From DAIDKA01 sp036267975 (GTDB lineage Bacteria > Pseudomonadota > Gammaproteobacteria > Steroidobacterales > Steroidobacteraceae): a DNA stretch of 64,000 nt. Below the pieces are notes generated by a model. The model did not search any database. It was not told the DNA's origin and saw only the letters and a list, made by a program, of their open reading frames with translations. The DNA is taken from NCBI GenBank assembly GCA_036267975.1, contig DATAVA010000026.1, positions 54,275 to 118,274 of the forward strand. Direction: 5' to 3'. The position numbers were made by a program, and so were the translations under genes. This document shows positions 8,282-16,368 of the stretch, in pieces. Each line of letters starts with the position of its first letter. The stretch's first letter is position 1.

Positions 8282-8296
8282 GCGCATAAAATGCGC
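8282..8296. promoter_or_regulatory. 15-bp palindrome overlapping a -10-like hexamer upstream of glgP
   Basis: GCGCAT-AAA-ATGCGC is a perfect inverted repeat 29 nt before the glgP ATG, and its centre contains TAAAAT, a reasonable -10 box. It could be an operator lying on the promoter. No regulator is identified. Confidence 0.4.
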
Positions 8297-8324
8297 CTCC
8301 TTCAGTTATACCGTTGCCGATAGC

Positions 8325-10856
8325 ATGAATTCCCCGAACGACAGCATGGGTGCCTTGACCGAGCTTGCGCTGGATTTGCGCACCGCCTGGGACCATGGTG
8401 CGAATGACCTGTGGCGCCACCTCGATGCGGATCTGTGGGAGTTCACGCACAATCCGTGGACGGTGCTGCAGACGGTGTCTGCGCAGAGCATCAGCAAGGC
8501 CCTGGAAGATCAGGCTTTTCGGGACGAGGTGGACAAAGTAGTGCGCAGCCGGCGCGCCGCGCTCGACGCTCCGGCCTGGTTCGACCAGCACCATTCGAAC
8601 AGCGCACTGAAGCAGGTGGCCTACTTCAGCATGGAATACATGCTGAGCGAGGCGCTGCCCATTTACTCCGGCGGCCTGGGAAATGTCGCGGGCGACCAGC
8701 TCAAGTCCGCCAGCGATCTGGGCGTGCCGGTGGTCGGCGTGGGACTGCTCTATCAACAAGGATACTTTCGCCAGCTCATCGACCGGGCCGGCGGTCAGCA
8801 GGCGCTGTTTCCGTACAATGCGCCGGACCAGTTGCCCATTACGCCGCTGCGCACGGCCGGTGGGGATTGGTTGCGTCTGCGCGTCGATCTGCCCGGCATA
8901 TCGGTGTGGCTGCGGACCTGGCAGGCGCGCGTGGGACGCTGCCGGCTATTGTTGCTGGATAGCAATGATCCGGCCAATTTCCCGGCGTGGCGGGGCATCA
9001 CCAACGAACTGTACGGCGGGGGGCCGGAGCAGCGCCTGCGTCAGGAAATGATCCTGGGGATCGGGGGCTGGCGGCTGTTGAGCGCCCTGGGCATCGAGCC
9101 GCAGGTGTGCCATCTGAACGAGGGGCATGCGGCTCTCGCGGTGCTCGAGCGCGCTGGCGCGTACATGAAGCAGACGGGGCAGGACTTTGCGACGGCCCTG
9201 GCCACCACGCGTGCCGGAAATCTCTTCACCACGCACACCGCGGTCGCGGCGGGCTTCGACCGCTTCGCGCCCGAACTCATCGACCAGTACTTGAGCCGCT
9301 ATGCGAAAAGCCGCTTGGGCATCTCCACCGAACAACTGCTGGCGCTGGGTCGCGCCAACCCGCAGGACTGGTCGGAGAGCTTCAACATGGCATACCTCGC
9401 AATTCGCGGCAGTGGCGCGGTCAGTGGCGTCAGCCGCCTGCACGGTCAGGTGAGCCGGCAGATACTCGGCACGCTGTTCCCGCGCTGGGCCGAGGATGAA
9501 GTCCCGGTCGGGTACGTCACCAACGGGGTGCACATGCCGACCTGGGACTCCAGGATGGCCGAAGCGCTGTGGAACGGCGCGTGCGGGCCCGATTGCTGGC
9601 AGTCATTCGATGGCGCTGCTGCCGACGGCATCCGGCGCGTCGGCGATGCGGAGCTGTGGCGCTTTCGCAATGAAGCGCGCGCCGCCCTGATCGAGTGGGC
9701 GCGTAATCATCTGTCGCGAACGTTATTGATTTCCGGTGAGAGCCTCGAAGTGGCGCAGAACGCCCGCAAGCTGCTCGACCCGAAGGTGCTGACCGTGGGG
9801 TTCGCGCGGCGCTTCGCGACCTACAAACGGCCGAACCTGCTGTTGCGCGACTCGGCGCGGCTGTTGCGATTGCTGTCCGATGCCGAGCGGCCCGTGCAGT
9901 TGATCATTGCCGGCAAGGCCCATCCGGCGGATGAACCGGGACAGGCGCTCATCAGGCAGTGGCTGCAGTTCATACGTGGCACTGATGCGCGCAACCATGT
10001 CATTTTTCTGGCCGACTACGACATGGAAGTCGCGCAGCAGCTGGTGCACGGGGTGGATGTGTGGATCAACACGCCGCGGCGCCCCTGGGAGGCGTGTGGC
10101 ACCAGCGGCATGAAGGTGCTGGTGAATGGTGGTTTGAACCTGTCGCAACTGGATGGCTGGTGGGCGGAAGCCTTCCGGCCGGAGCTCGGCTGGGCGATCG
10201 GTGATGCCCAGACGCACACGGACGAAACGGTATGGGACGACCGCGACGCGGGCGCCCTGTATGAACTGCTGGAGCGTGAGGTGGTTCCACAGTTCTACTC
10301 GCGCGATGCGGCCGGTATTCCCGGCGCGTGGCTGGCGCGCATGCGCGCCAGCATGGCGCAGCTGACACCGCAGTTCTCGAGCAGTCGGGCCGTGCGCGAA
10401 TACACCGAGCGTTACTACCTGCCGGCGGCGCAGGAGTGGCTGCGTCGCAGTGGCGATTCAGCCCAAGGCAAGGGCAATGGCGAGGGCGGCAGGCAGGTGC
10501 TGAAATGGCGCCAACTGCTGGACGGCGCCTGGAGCCAGCTGCGCTTCGAGAAACTGGACGTGTCCTCCACGGTCGGCGGACTTGCCTTCGATGCGCAGGT
10601 GCAGCTGGCGGGACTGGCACCCACCGACGTGGCGGTGCAGGTATACGCCAATGGTGTCGACGGGGCTGCCCCGCGGGTGTATGACATGACGTTGCAGAGC
10701 CCGCCTCCCACGGGTGGGAATTCCGGCGGGAGCAGGGCGTATCGGGTGGTGGTGCCGGCGAACCGGCCCATCACCGACTACACTGCCCGGGTGATACCGC
10801 GCCTGGCGGGCGCCGCTGTGCCACTGGAGGCAAATCATATTCTGTGGCAGCGGTAG
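8325..10856 (+). CDS. glgP: Glycogen/alpha-glucan phosphorylase
   Basis: 843-residue PLP-dependent GT35 phosphorylase releasing glucose-1-phosphate from alpha-1,4-glucan. It has an N-terminal DUF3417-like segment (about residues 10-110, WRHLDADLWEFTHNPW), which marks the GlgP subgroup distinct from E. coli MalP. Then: VAYFSMEYMLSEALPIYSGG, HLNEGHAALAVLERAG, VGYVTNGVHMPTW, VGFARRFATYKRPNLL and the PLP-lysine motif CGTSGMKVLVNGG with Lys597. Transaldolase follows after 42 nt and pgm lies 3.5 kb downstream, so glucose-1-phosphate made here could pass straight through phosphoglucomutase. It is divergent from rutE. Confidence 0.95.
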   Translation: MNSPNDSMGALTELALDLRTAWDHGANDLWRHLDADLWEFTHNPWTVLQTVSAQSISKALEDQAFRDEVDKVVRSRRAALDAPAWFDQHHSNSALKQVAYFSMEYMLSEALPIYSGGLGNVAGDQLKSASDLGVPVVGVGLLYQQGYFRQLIDRAGGQQALFPYNAPDQLPITPLRTAGGDWLRLRVDLPGISVWLRTWQARVGRCRLLLLDSNDPANFPAWRGITNELYGGGPEQRLRQEMILGIGGWRLLSALGIEPQVCHLNEGHAALAVLERAGAYMKQTGQDFATALATTRAGNLFTTHTAVAAGFDRFAPELIDQYLSRYAKSRLGISTEQLLALGRANPQDWSESFNMAYLAIRGSGAVSGVSRLHGQVSRQILGTLFPRWAEDEVPVGYVTNGVHMPTWDSRMAEALWNGACGPDCWQSFDGAAADGIRRVGDAELWRFRNEARAALIEWARNHLSRTLLISGESLEVAQNARKLLDPKVLTVGFARRFATYKRPNLLLRDSARLLRLLSDAERPVQLIIAGKAHPADEPGQALIRQWLQFIRGTDARNHVIFLADYDMEVAQQLVHGVDVWINTPRRPWEACGTSGMKVLVNGGLNLSQLDGWWAEAFRPELGWAIGDAQTHTDETVWDDRDAGALYELLEREVVPQFYSRDAAGIPGAWLARMRASMAQLTPQFSSSRAVREYTERYYLPAAQEWLRRSGDSAQGKGNGEGGRQVLKWRQLLDGAWSQLRFEKLDVSSTVGGLAFDAQVQLAGLAPTDVAVQVYANGVDGAAPRVYDMTLQSPPPTGGNSGGSRAYRVVVPANRPITDYTARVIPRLAGAAVPLEANHILWQR

Positions 10857-10898
10857 GCTGCGCGGGAACGAACCGGAACTTTTTACGGAGTGATCAAT

Positions 10899-11999
10899 AT
10901 GGCGACCGAAAGCACGCGCTCCGACGCGCCGCGCAAGCTGAATGAGTTGGGACAGAGCCTGTGGCTGGACAACATCACCCGCGACATGCTGAATAACGGC
11001 ACCCTGGCGCGCTACATCAACTCCGGATTGTCCATCACGGGGTTGACTTCCAACCCGACGATCTTTGATCACGCGATCAGCAAGAGTGCCGCCTACGATG
11101 CCGACGTGAGTTCGCTGGCCGCCAAGGGCGCGGCGGTCGAGGACCTGTTCTTCGAGCTGGCAATTGCGGACCTGACCCGCGCTGCGGACCTGTTCAAGCC
11201 GGTGTACGACTTTACGGCCACCGTCGATGGCTGGGTATCGCTGGAGGTCTCCCCATTACTGGCCTACGACACCAAGGCGACGCTCGCGGCGGCGCGCAAA
11301 CTGCACGCGAAGGCGGCCCGCCCGAATCTCTTCATCAAGATTCCGGGCACCCGCGAGGGCATCCCCGCCATCGAGGAGTCCATCTTCCAGGGCGTACCCA
11401 TCAACGTGACGCTGCTGTTCTCGACCGAGCAATACCAGGCCGCCGCTGAAGCCTATCTGCGCGGCCTGGAGCGGCGCGTGGCCGCCGGCCTGAGCCCCGA
11501 TGTGCGCTCGGTGGCCTCACTGTTCGTCAGCCGCTGGGACAAGGCAACGATGGAGAGCCTGCCCGCGAACCTGCGCAATACCCTCGGGATTGCCGTGGGG
11601 CAGCAGTGCTTCCGCGCCTACCGGCAGCTGCTCGCAACCGATCGCTGGCAGCGACTGGCGAACCTGGGTGCCCGGCCCCAGCGGCTGCTGTTTGCCAGTA
11701 CCGGAGTGAAGGATCCGTCCGCGCCGGACACGCTGTATGTCACGGCACTCGCGGCCCCGAATACCGTGGACACCATGCCCGAGGAAACGCTGCTCGCGCT
11801 GGCGGATCATGGAACCTTGAAAGGGACGCTGGCACCCGACGGCGGCAACTGCGAGCAGGCACTGGCGGCCATCAAGGCAGCGGGAGTCGACCTGGTGGCC
11901 CTGGCGGCGAAACTTCAGACCGATGGCGCCGAGTCCTTCAACGCCTCCTGGAAGAATCTCCTCAAATCCATTGAGACGAAGAGCAAGGCGCTGAAGTAG
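10899..11999 (+). CDS. tal: Transaldolase (long, actinobacterial/cyanobacterial-type)
   Basis: 366 residues. Transfers the dihydroxyacetone unit between sugar phosphates in the non-oxidative pentose phosphate pathway. Schiff-base Lys147 lies in RPNLFIKIPGTREGIPAIEE; the substrate loop SGLSITGLTSNPTIFDHAI is near residues 42-60; also NVTLLFSTEQY and SLFVSRWDKA. Its length and the ITGLTSNPTIF block fit the longer Tal class rather than E. coli TalB. ATG 10899 is chosen because ACGGAG lies 8 nt before it; an in-frame GTG at 10890 overlaps that ribosome-binding site. Probably cotranscribed with glgP. Confidence 0.93.
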   Translation: MATESTRSDAPRKLNELGQSLWLDNITRDMLNNGTLARYINSGLSITGLTSNPTIFDHAISKSAAYDADVSSLAAKGAAVEDLFFELAIADLTRAADLFKPVYDFTATVDGWVSLEVSPLLAYDTKATLAAARKLHAKAARPNLFIKIPGTREGIPAIEESIFQGVPINVTLLFSTEQYQAAAEAYLRGLERRVAAGLSPDVRSVASLFVSRWDKATMESLPANLRNTLGIAVGQQCFRAYRQLLATDRWQRLANLGARPQRLLFASTGVKDPSAPDTLYVTALAAPNTVDTMPEETLLALADHGTLKGTLAPDGGNCEQALAAIKAAGVDLVALAAKLQTDGAESFNASWKNLLKSIETKSKALK

Positions 12000-12012
12000 C
12001 CGCGCCGCGTCG

Positions 12013-12963
12013 ATGCAGCTCGCGCAACACGGCCTCGCGTTCCTGTCGCTCGCCATCTTCCTGCAGGCGATCGGTCTGCCGATCCCGGGTGCTGTCGCGC
12101 TGATTCTGGCGGCCGCGCAGGCTGCCACCGGGCACGTGTCCGGCATCGCCGTCGTCGGCAGCGCGCTGCTTGCCATGCTCGCAGGCGATGCCGTGATGTT
12201 CCTGCTGGGGCGTCGCACGGGCTGGTGGCTGCTCGGCACCCTGTGCCGCATTTCCCTGAACCCGGAATCCTGCGTCGTCACCTCCGCGGATACTTTCCAT
12301 CGTCGCGGCCGCCCGCTGCTGGTGGTCGCGAAATTCCTGCCCGGCATCAATACCATGGCGCCGCCGCTCGCGGGCAGCATGCAGATGGGCTGGTGGTCCT
12401 TCCTGGGGCTGGACACGGCCGGCTGCGCGCTCTACATCGGTGCCTACTTCGTACTCGGATACCTGTGCAGTGGCGCGGTGACGCAGGTCATTCGGTTTTA
12501 CGAGCGCTTCGGCCACCTCACCACGGCGGTGGTGCTGATCCTGCTGACCGCTTACGGCCTGTGGCTGTTATGGGGCAGTTTGCGGGCGCGCCGGCTGGGA
12601 CGCGCGGTGCCGCATGCGCCCGCCGCCATCGTGGCCCGGGAACTGAAGTCTGGGGAAGCCCTCGTGTTCGACGTGCGCAGTCATGGTTACTTTGATTCCG
12701 GCGCGGTACGCATTCCGGGATCGCGGCGGGTCGATCCCAACGCCCTGCGCGCGAGCCTCAGTGAGTTTGCGCAGGATCGGCAGATCTACCTGTACTGCAC
12801 CTGTGCGCGCCAGGCCACCAGCGTGCGCGTCGCGCGCGAGCTGCTGAAGCTCGGACTGCGGGTCGCGGTGATCGACGGCGGCCTGCGCGGCTGGCGCAGC
12901 GCCGGACTGGCGGTGGAGACGGTACCGCCCGAGGAGCTGGCGGCGCTGCCACTGTTCAGCTAG
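12013..12963 (+). CDS. DedA-family membrane protein fused to a rhodanese domain
   Basis: 316 residues. Residues 1-200 form a DedA/SNARE-associated membrane domain: LFLQAIGLPIPGAVALILAA-like start, the FLPGINTMAPPLAGSMQM motif and several transmembrane helices. After a short basic linker (LRARRLGRAV), residues 215-310 are a rhodanese fold: EALVFDVRSHGYFDSGAVRIPG, IYLYCTCARQATSVR with candidate catalytic Cys264 (Cys262 nearby), and IDGGLRGWRSAGL. DedA proteins act in lipid translocation and envelope homeostasis; rhodanese domains carry persulfide. DedA-rhodanese fusions exist in other proteobacteria; the joint function is unclear. It starts 13 nt after tal, and its stop overlaps the convergent MFS stop by 4 nt. 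Confidence 0.88.
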   Translation: MQLAQHGLAFLSLAIFLQAIGLPIPGAVALILAAAQAATGHVSGIAVVGSALLAMLAGDAVMFLLGRRTGWWLLGTLCRISLNPESCVVTSADTFHRRGRPLLVVAKFLPGINTMAPPLAGSMQMGWWSFLGLDTAGCALYIGAYFVLGYLCSGAVTQVIRFYERFGHLTTAVVLILLTAYGLWLLWGSLRARRLGRAVPHAPAAIVARELKSGEALVFDVRSHGYFDSGAVRIPGSRRVDPNALRASLSEFAQDRQIYLYCTCARQATSVRVARELLKLGLRVAVIDGGLRGWRSAGLAVETVPPEELAALPLFS

Positions 12964-14162
12964 GCGGTCGCGACCGCGGCTGGCCGGCGATTGCGCAGCG
13001 TGATGCGTCCAAACGTCATGCACAGCACTGCGCACACGGTGATGCCGGCGACCATCGGCAGCGGTGCGCCATTGGCAAAGGTGCCCGAAAACGCCATGAC
13101 CACGGATCCTAAGCCAAATTGCAGGGTGCCGATCAGGGACGAGGCCGTGCCGGCTATGGCGCCGTGATCATCCAATGCCAGGATGGTGGCGGTAGGCACC
13201 GTCATTCCCAAACACGCGTACGCGCAGCACAGCAGCGCGACCAGCACCACCAGATTATCGACGCCCGCCGCAAACACGCCCAGCAGCAGCACCATGGCCA
13301 TCGCGAAGCCGGTGGAAGCACGGCGCACGAGTGTCTTCAGACCCACGCGCATGGCCAGCCTGCCGTTGAACTGCGCGGCCACGAAGAACGAGGCGGCGTT
13401 GACGGAGAACAGCAGGCTGAAGCCGCGCGGGCTCAGGTGGTAGTGCTCGATCATCACATAGGGTGAATTCGACAGGTACAGGAAGAAGCTTGCCATGCCG
13501 CAGGTGCCGATCAGCACCGTGCCCATGAAGTGCCGGTCAGCCAGCAGCCGTCGATACGAATGGAACGCGCTGACCAGGCTGCTGTCGGCGCGCGCCGCAA
13601 CGGGACGCGATTCCTTGAGCGTGGTCAGAATGCCGAAGCCGATGACGGCCGCGCCCAGCACCATCCAGAACACGCCGCGCCAGCCGGCGACTTGGATGAC
13701 GAAGCTGCCGGTCAGCGGGGCCAGCAGCGGCGAGATGCTGAACACCAGCATCAGCAGCGACATCAGCCGTGTGGCCTCGACGCCCGAATGCAGATCGCGC
13801 ACGACCGCCCGCGGGATCACCATGCCACCGCAGGCGCCCAGGCCCTGCACAAATCGGCCGAGCAGGAACAGCTCCGCGTTCGGCGCCAGCGCGCAGGTGA
13901 CGCTGCCGATGCAGAACAGCGTCAGCCCGACATACAGCGGCAGCTTGCGGCCGTACATATCCGACAGGGGGCCATACAGCAACTGCCCGCCACCGACGGC
14001 GATGAAGAACACCGTCAGACTCAGCTGCACAGTGGCGGCGTTCGCATGCAGGCTCGTGCCGATGGAGGGCAGGGCCGGCAGGTACATGTCGATGGCAAAA
14101 GGGCCGATTGCCGAGAGCAGCCCTAAAATAATCCCGTGCCGTAAGTAACTCTTGTCCATCAT
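12960..14162 (-). CDS. Bcr/CflA-type MFS drug-resistance transporter
   Basis: 400-residue, 12-helix major facilitator of the DHA1 Bcr/CflA group, inner membrane, proton-coupled efflux. Seen: ILGLLSAIGPFAIDMYLPALP (typical Bcr first helix), LYGPLSDMYGRKLPLYVGL (loop 2-3 motif A), RFVQGLGACGGMVIPRAVVRDL (the Bcr RALVRD-type motif in helix 5) and a C-terminal half with NGRLAMRVGLKTLVRR. I use ATG 14162 (MMDKSY); an upstream TTG at 14174 adds four residues. No strong ribosome-binding site is visible. The substrate cannot be told from sequence. Confidence 0.88.
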   Translation of the reverse strand: MMDKSYLRHGIILGLLSAIGPFAIDMYLPALPSIGTSLHANAATVQLSLTVFFIAVGGGQLLYGPLSDMYGRKLPLYVGLTLFCIGSVTCALAPNAELFLLGRFVQGLGACGGMVIPRAVVRDLHSGVEATRLMSLLMLVFSISPLLAPLTGSFVIQVAGWRGVFWMVLGAAVIGFGILTTLKESRPVAARADSSLVSAFHSYRRLLADRHFMGTVLIGTCGMASFFLYLSNSPYVMIEHYHLSPRGFSLLFSVNAASFFVAAQFNGRLAMRVGLKTLVRRASTGFAMAMVLLLGVFAAGVDNLVVLVALLCCAYACLGMTVPTATILALDDHGAIAGTASSLIGTLQFGLGSVVMAFSGTFANGAPLPMVAGITVCAVLCMTFGRITLRNRRPAAVATA

Positions 14163-14355
14163 AAAAACGTCCAAAACGCCCGCGGGCGCCGTAGTCGGCG
14201 CGCCGGGGCCGGAATATCAAGGAGTGGGTCGGCTAGGGTTCAGGAGAGACAGGCTCGCCTGCGCGCCAAAGACTTCAGCACGGCTGCCCCAAAGTAGGAC
14301 AAACCCGCATCCACGCACTGCTGCCGCAAATGCGACAATCCCCTAAATGTTCGCC

Positions 14356-14374
14356 TGCGCGGCGCCGCCGCGCA
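14356..14374 (+). other. GC-rich hairpin in the pgm leader
   Basis: TGCGCGGC (14356-14363) and GCCGCGCA (14367-14374) are exact complements around a 3-nt loop, 14 nt before the pgm Shine-Dalgarno GGGAG. A stable 5'-leader hairpin could affect translation. The rest of the 227-bp gap 14175-14401 shows nothing else I can name. Confidence 0.35.
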
Positions 14375-14401
14375 AGTGAAAACTCACGGGAGTGCAAGCA
14401 G

Positions 14402-16072
14402 ATGACAATAAGTCCGATGGCCGGCAAGCCGGCACCCGCGTCCATGCTGGTGAACGTGCCGCGACTGGTGTGTGCGTATTACGCAGATGCACCCGATCCA
14501 ACAGTGCCTGACCAGAAAGTGGCATTCGGCACTTCCGGACACCGAGGCAGCAGCTTCCAGCGCTCGTTCAACGAGGCGCATATCCTGGCGATCACGCAGG
14601 CCATCGTTCTGTACCGGACCCAGCAGGGGATCAGCGGCCCGCTGTTTCTGGGCATGGACACGCACGCGTTGTCCGAGCCGGCCTTCATCAGCGCACTGGA
14701 AGTGCTCGGCGCCAATGCCGTGACGGTCATGGTGCCGGATGAGCATACCGACTACACCCCGACACCGGTCATCTCCCATGCCATCCTGACCTACAACCGC
14801 GGCCGCACCGCGGCCCTGGCCGATGGCATCGTGATCACCCCGTCGCACAATCCGCCCGACAGTGGTGGCTTCAAATACAACCCGCCAAACGGCGGCCCCG
14901 CCGACACGGCCGTGACATCGTGGATCGAAAACAAGGCCAACGAACTTTTGGGCAAGCAACTCGAGGGCGTGCGGCGCGTGCCTTATCATCAGGCCCGCAA
15001 GCTTGCGACGACGCGCAAGCACGATTATCTGCACAGCTACGTCGATGACCTGCCATCGGTGCTGGATCTGGATGCGATCCGCGCGTCGGGGGTGCACATG
15101 GGAGTGGATCCGCTGGGCGGCGCGGGCGTGCATTACTGGCCACTGATCGCCGATCAGTACAAGCTGGATCTGACCATCACCAACGATGCGGTCGATCCAA
15201 CCTTCCGTTTCATGACGCTGGACTGGGACGGCAAAATCCGGATGGATCCCTCCTCGCCCAACGCCATGCAGCGCCTGATCGGTTTGAAGGAGCGATTCGA
15301 CATCGCCTTCGCCTGCGACACGGACCACGACCGTCACGGCGTGGTCACGCGCAGCGCCGGACTGATGCCGCCGAATCACTACCTGACCGCGGTGGCGCAT
15401 TACCTGTTTTCGAACCGCCCCCACTGGAACGGCAAGGCCACGATCGCGAAAACCGTTGTCACCAGCATGATGCTGGACAAGGTCGCCGCGCAGCTGGGAC
15501 GCAAAATCTATGAGACGCCAGTGGGCTTCAAATGGTTTGTCGACGGTCTGGTCGAGGGCTCGCTGGGTTTCGTGTGCGAAGAGAGCGCGGGAGCTTCGTT
15601 GCTGCGACGCGATGGCAGCGTGTGGACCACCGACAAGGACGGCATTGCCCTAGGCCTGCTCGCCGGTGAGATCACGGCGCGCGGCGGTAGGGATCCTTCC
15701 CAGCAGTACCACGAGCTCACCCAGGCCTTCGGCAATCCGGCCTACGAACGTGTCGATGCACCGGCCGATGCCGCCCAGCGCAAGGCACTGTCGAAGCTGT
15801 CCGGTGAGCAGGTGAAGAGCGCCACGCTGGCGGGCGAAAAGATCGACGCGGTACTCACCCGGGCGCCGGGCAATGATGCCGCCATCGGTGGTGTCAAGGT
15901 CGTCACGGCCAGCGGCTGGTTCGCCGCCCGCCCCTCCGGTACCGAGAGCATCTATAAGATCTACGCCGAAAGCATGCGCGGCCCCGAGCATCTGCAGCAA
16001 ATCTTTGCCGAGGCGCAGCAGATCGTGGGCGCGGCGCTCGGCTCGGTCGGCAAGGACCAAAGCGCGGTCTAG
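14402..16072 (+). CDS. pgm: Phosphoglucomutase (alpha-D-glucose phosphate-specific)
   Basis: 556 residues, close to E. coli Pgm (546). Interconverts glucose-1-P and glucose-6-P. Motifs: KVAFGTSGHRGSSFQRSFNE, the phosphoserine loop GIVITPSHNPPDSGGFKYN with Ser148, the Mg site FACDTDHDRHGV, the sugar-binding GFVCEESAGASLLRRDG and the phosphate-binding RPSGTESIYKIYAES. ATG 14402 is supported by GGGAG 9 nt upstream; upstream in-frame codons to 14330 give a non-homologous Arg-rich extension. It is functionally linked to glgP and probably to the polyphosphate glucokinase at 52 kb. The cobalamin riboswitch begins about 35 nt after its stop. Confidence 0.95.
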   Translation: MTISPMAGKPAPASMLVNVPRLVCAYYADAPDPTVPDQKVAFGTSGHRGSSFQRSFNEAHILAITQAIVLYRTQQGISGPLFLGMDTHALSEPAFISALEVLGANAVTVMVPDEHTDYTPTPVISHAILTYNRGRTAALADGIVITPSHNPPDSGGFKYNPPNGGPADTAVTSWIENKANELLGKQLEGVRRVPYHQARKLATTRKHDYLHSYVDDLPSVLDLDAIRASGVHMGVDPLGGAGVHYWPLIADQYKLDLTITNDAVDPTFRFMTLDWDGKIRMDPSSPNAMQRLIGLKERFDIAFACDTDHDRHGVVTRSAGLMPPNHYLTAVAHYLFSNRPHWNGKATIAKTVVTSMMLDKVAAQLGRKIYETPVGFKWFVDGLVEGSLGFVCEESAGASLLRRDGSVWTTDKDGIALGLLAGEITARGGRDPSQQYHELTQAFGNPAYERVDAPADAAQRKALSKLSGEQVKSATLAGEKIDAVLTRAPGNDAAIGGVKVVTASGWFAARPSGTESIYKIYAESMRGPEHLQQIFAEAQQIVGAALGSVGKDQSAV

Positions 16073-16098
16073 GGACAAGCAGCCCCGGCTGGTATACT
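16070..16098 (+). promoter_or_regulatory. Possible sigma-70 promoter for the riboswitch-btuB transcript
   Basis: TATACT at 16093-16098 is a good -10. The hexamer 17 nt upstream (TAGGGA) is a poor -35. Predicted start near 16105 fits the beginning of the cobalamin aptamer. Confidence 0.35.
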
Positions 16099-16106
16099 GC
16101 AGCCGT

Positions 16107-16284
16107 TAGTAAACGCTCAGGGTTCCCCGCAAGGGGATTTGAATGGGAACGCGGTGCGATGCCGCGGCTGCCCCCGCAACTGTAACCGGCGAGTAATCGT
16201 CCTTGACTGCCACTGGGCCTCGCGGCTTCGGGAAGGCGGACGAGCACTGTGACCCGGGAGTCAGGAGACCAGCCCTGTGCCGTC
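16107..16284 (+). promoter_or_regulatory. Cobalamin (B12) riboswitch
   Basis: All hallmark blocks of the AdoCbl aptamer are present in order: the GGGAACGCGGTGCGATGCCGC element at 16145-16165, the B12 box region GGCTGCCCCCGCAACTGTAA at 16166-16185, CGGCGAGTAA, GACTGCCACTGG at 16205-16216, GGGAAGGCGGACGAG and the 3' GACCCGGGAGTCAGGAGACC. It ends about 85 nt before the btuB start. B12 binding is expected to switch off btuB and possibly the genes that follow. The remaining stretch 16285-16368 holds the expression platform and the GGAG site for btuB. Confidence 0.95.
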
Positions 16285-16368
16285 GTCCATGCTTTTGGCC
16301 GGGGTGTGTCATGAGCTGCGGGTAATCCGCTGCGACGACTTTGTTGTGTCGTTGTTGCGGAGAATGTT

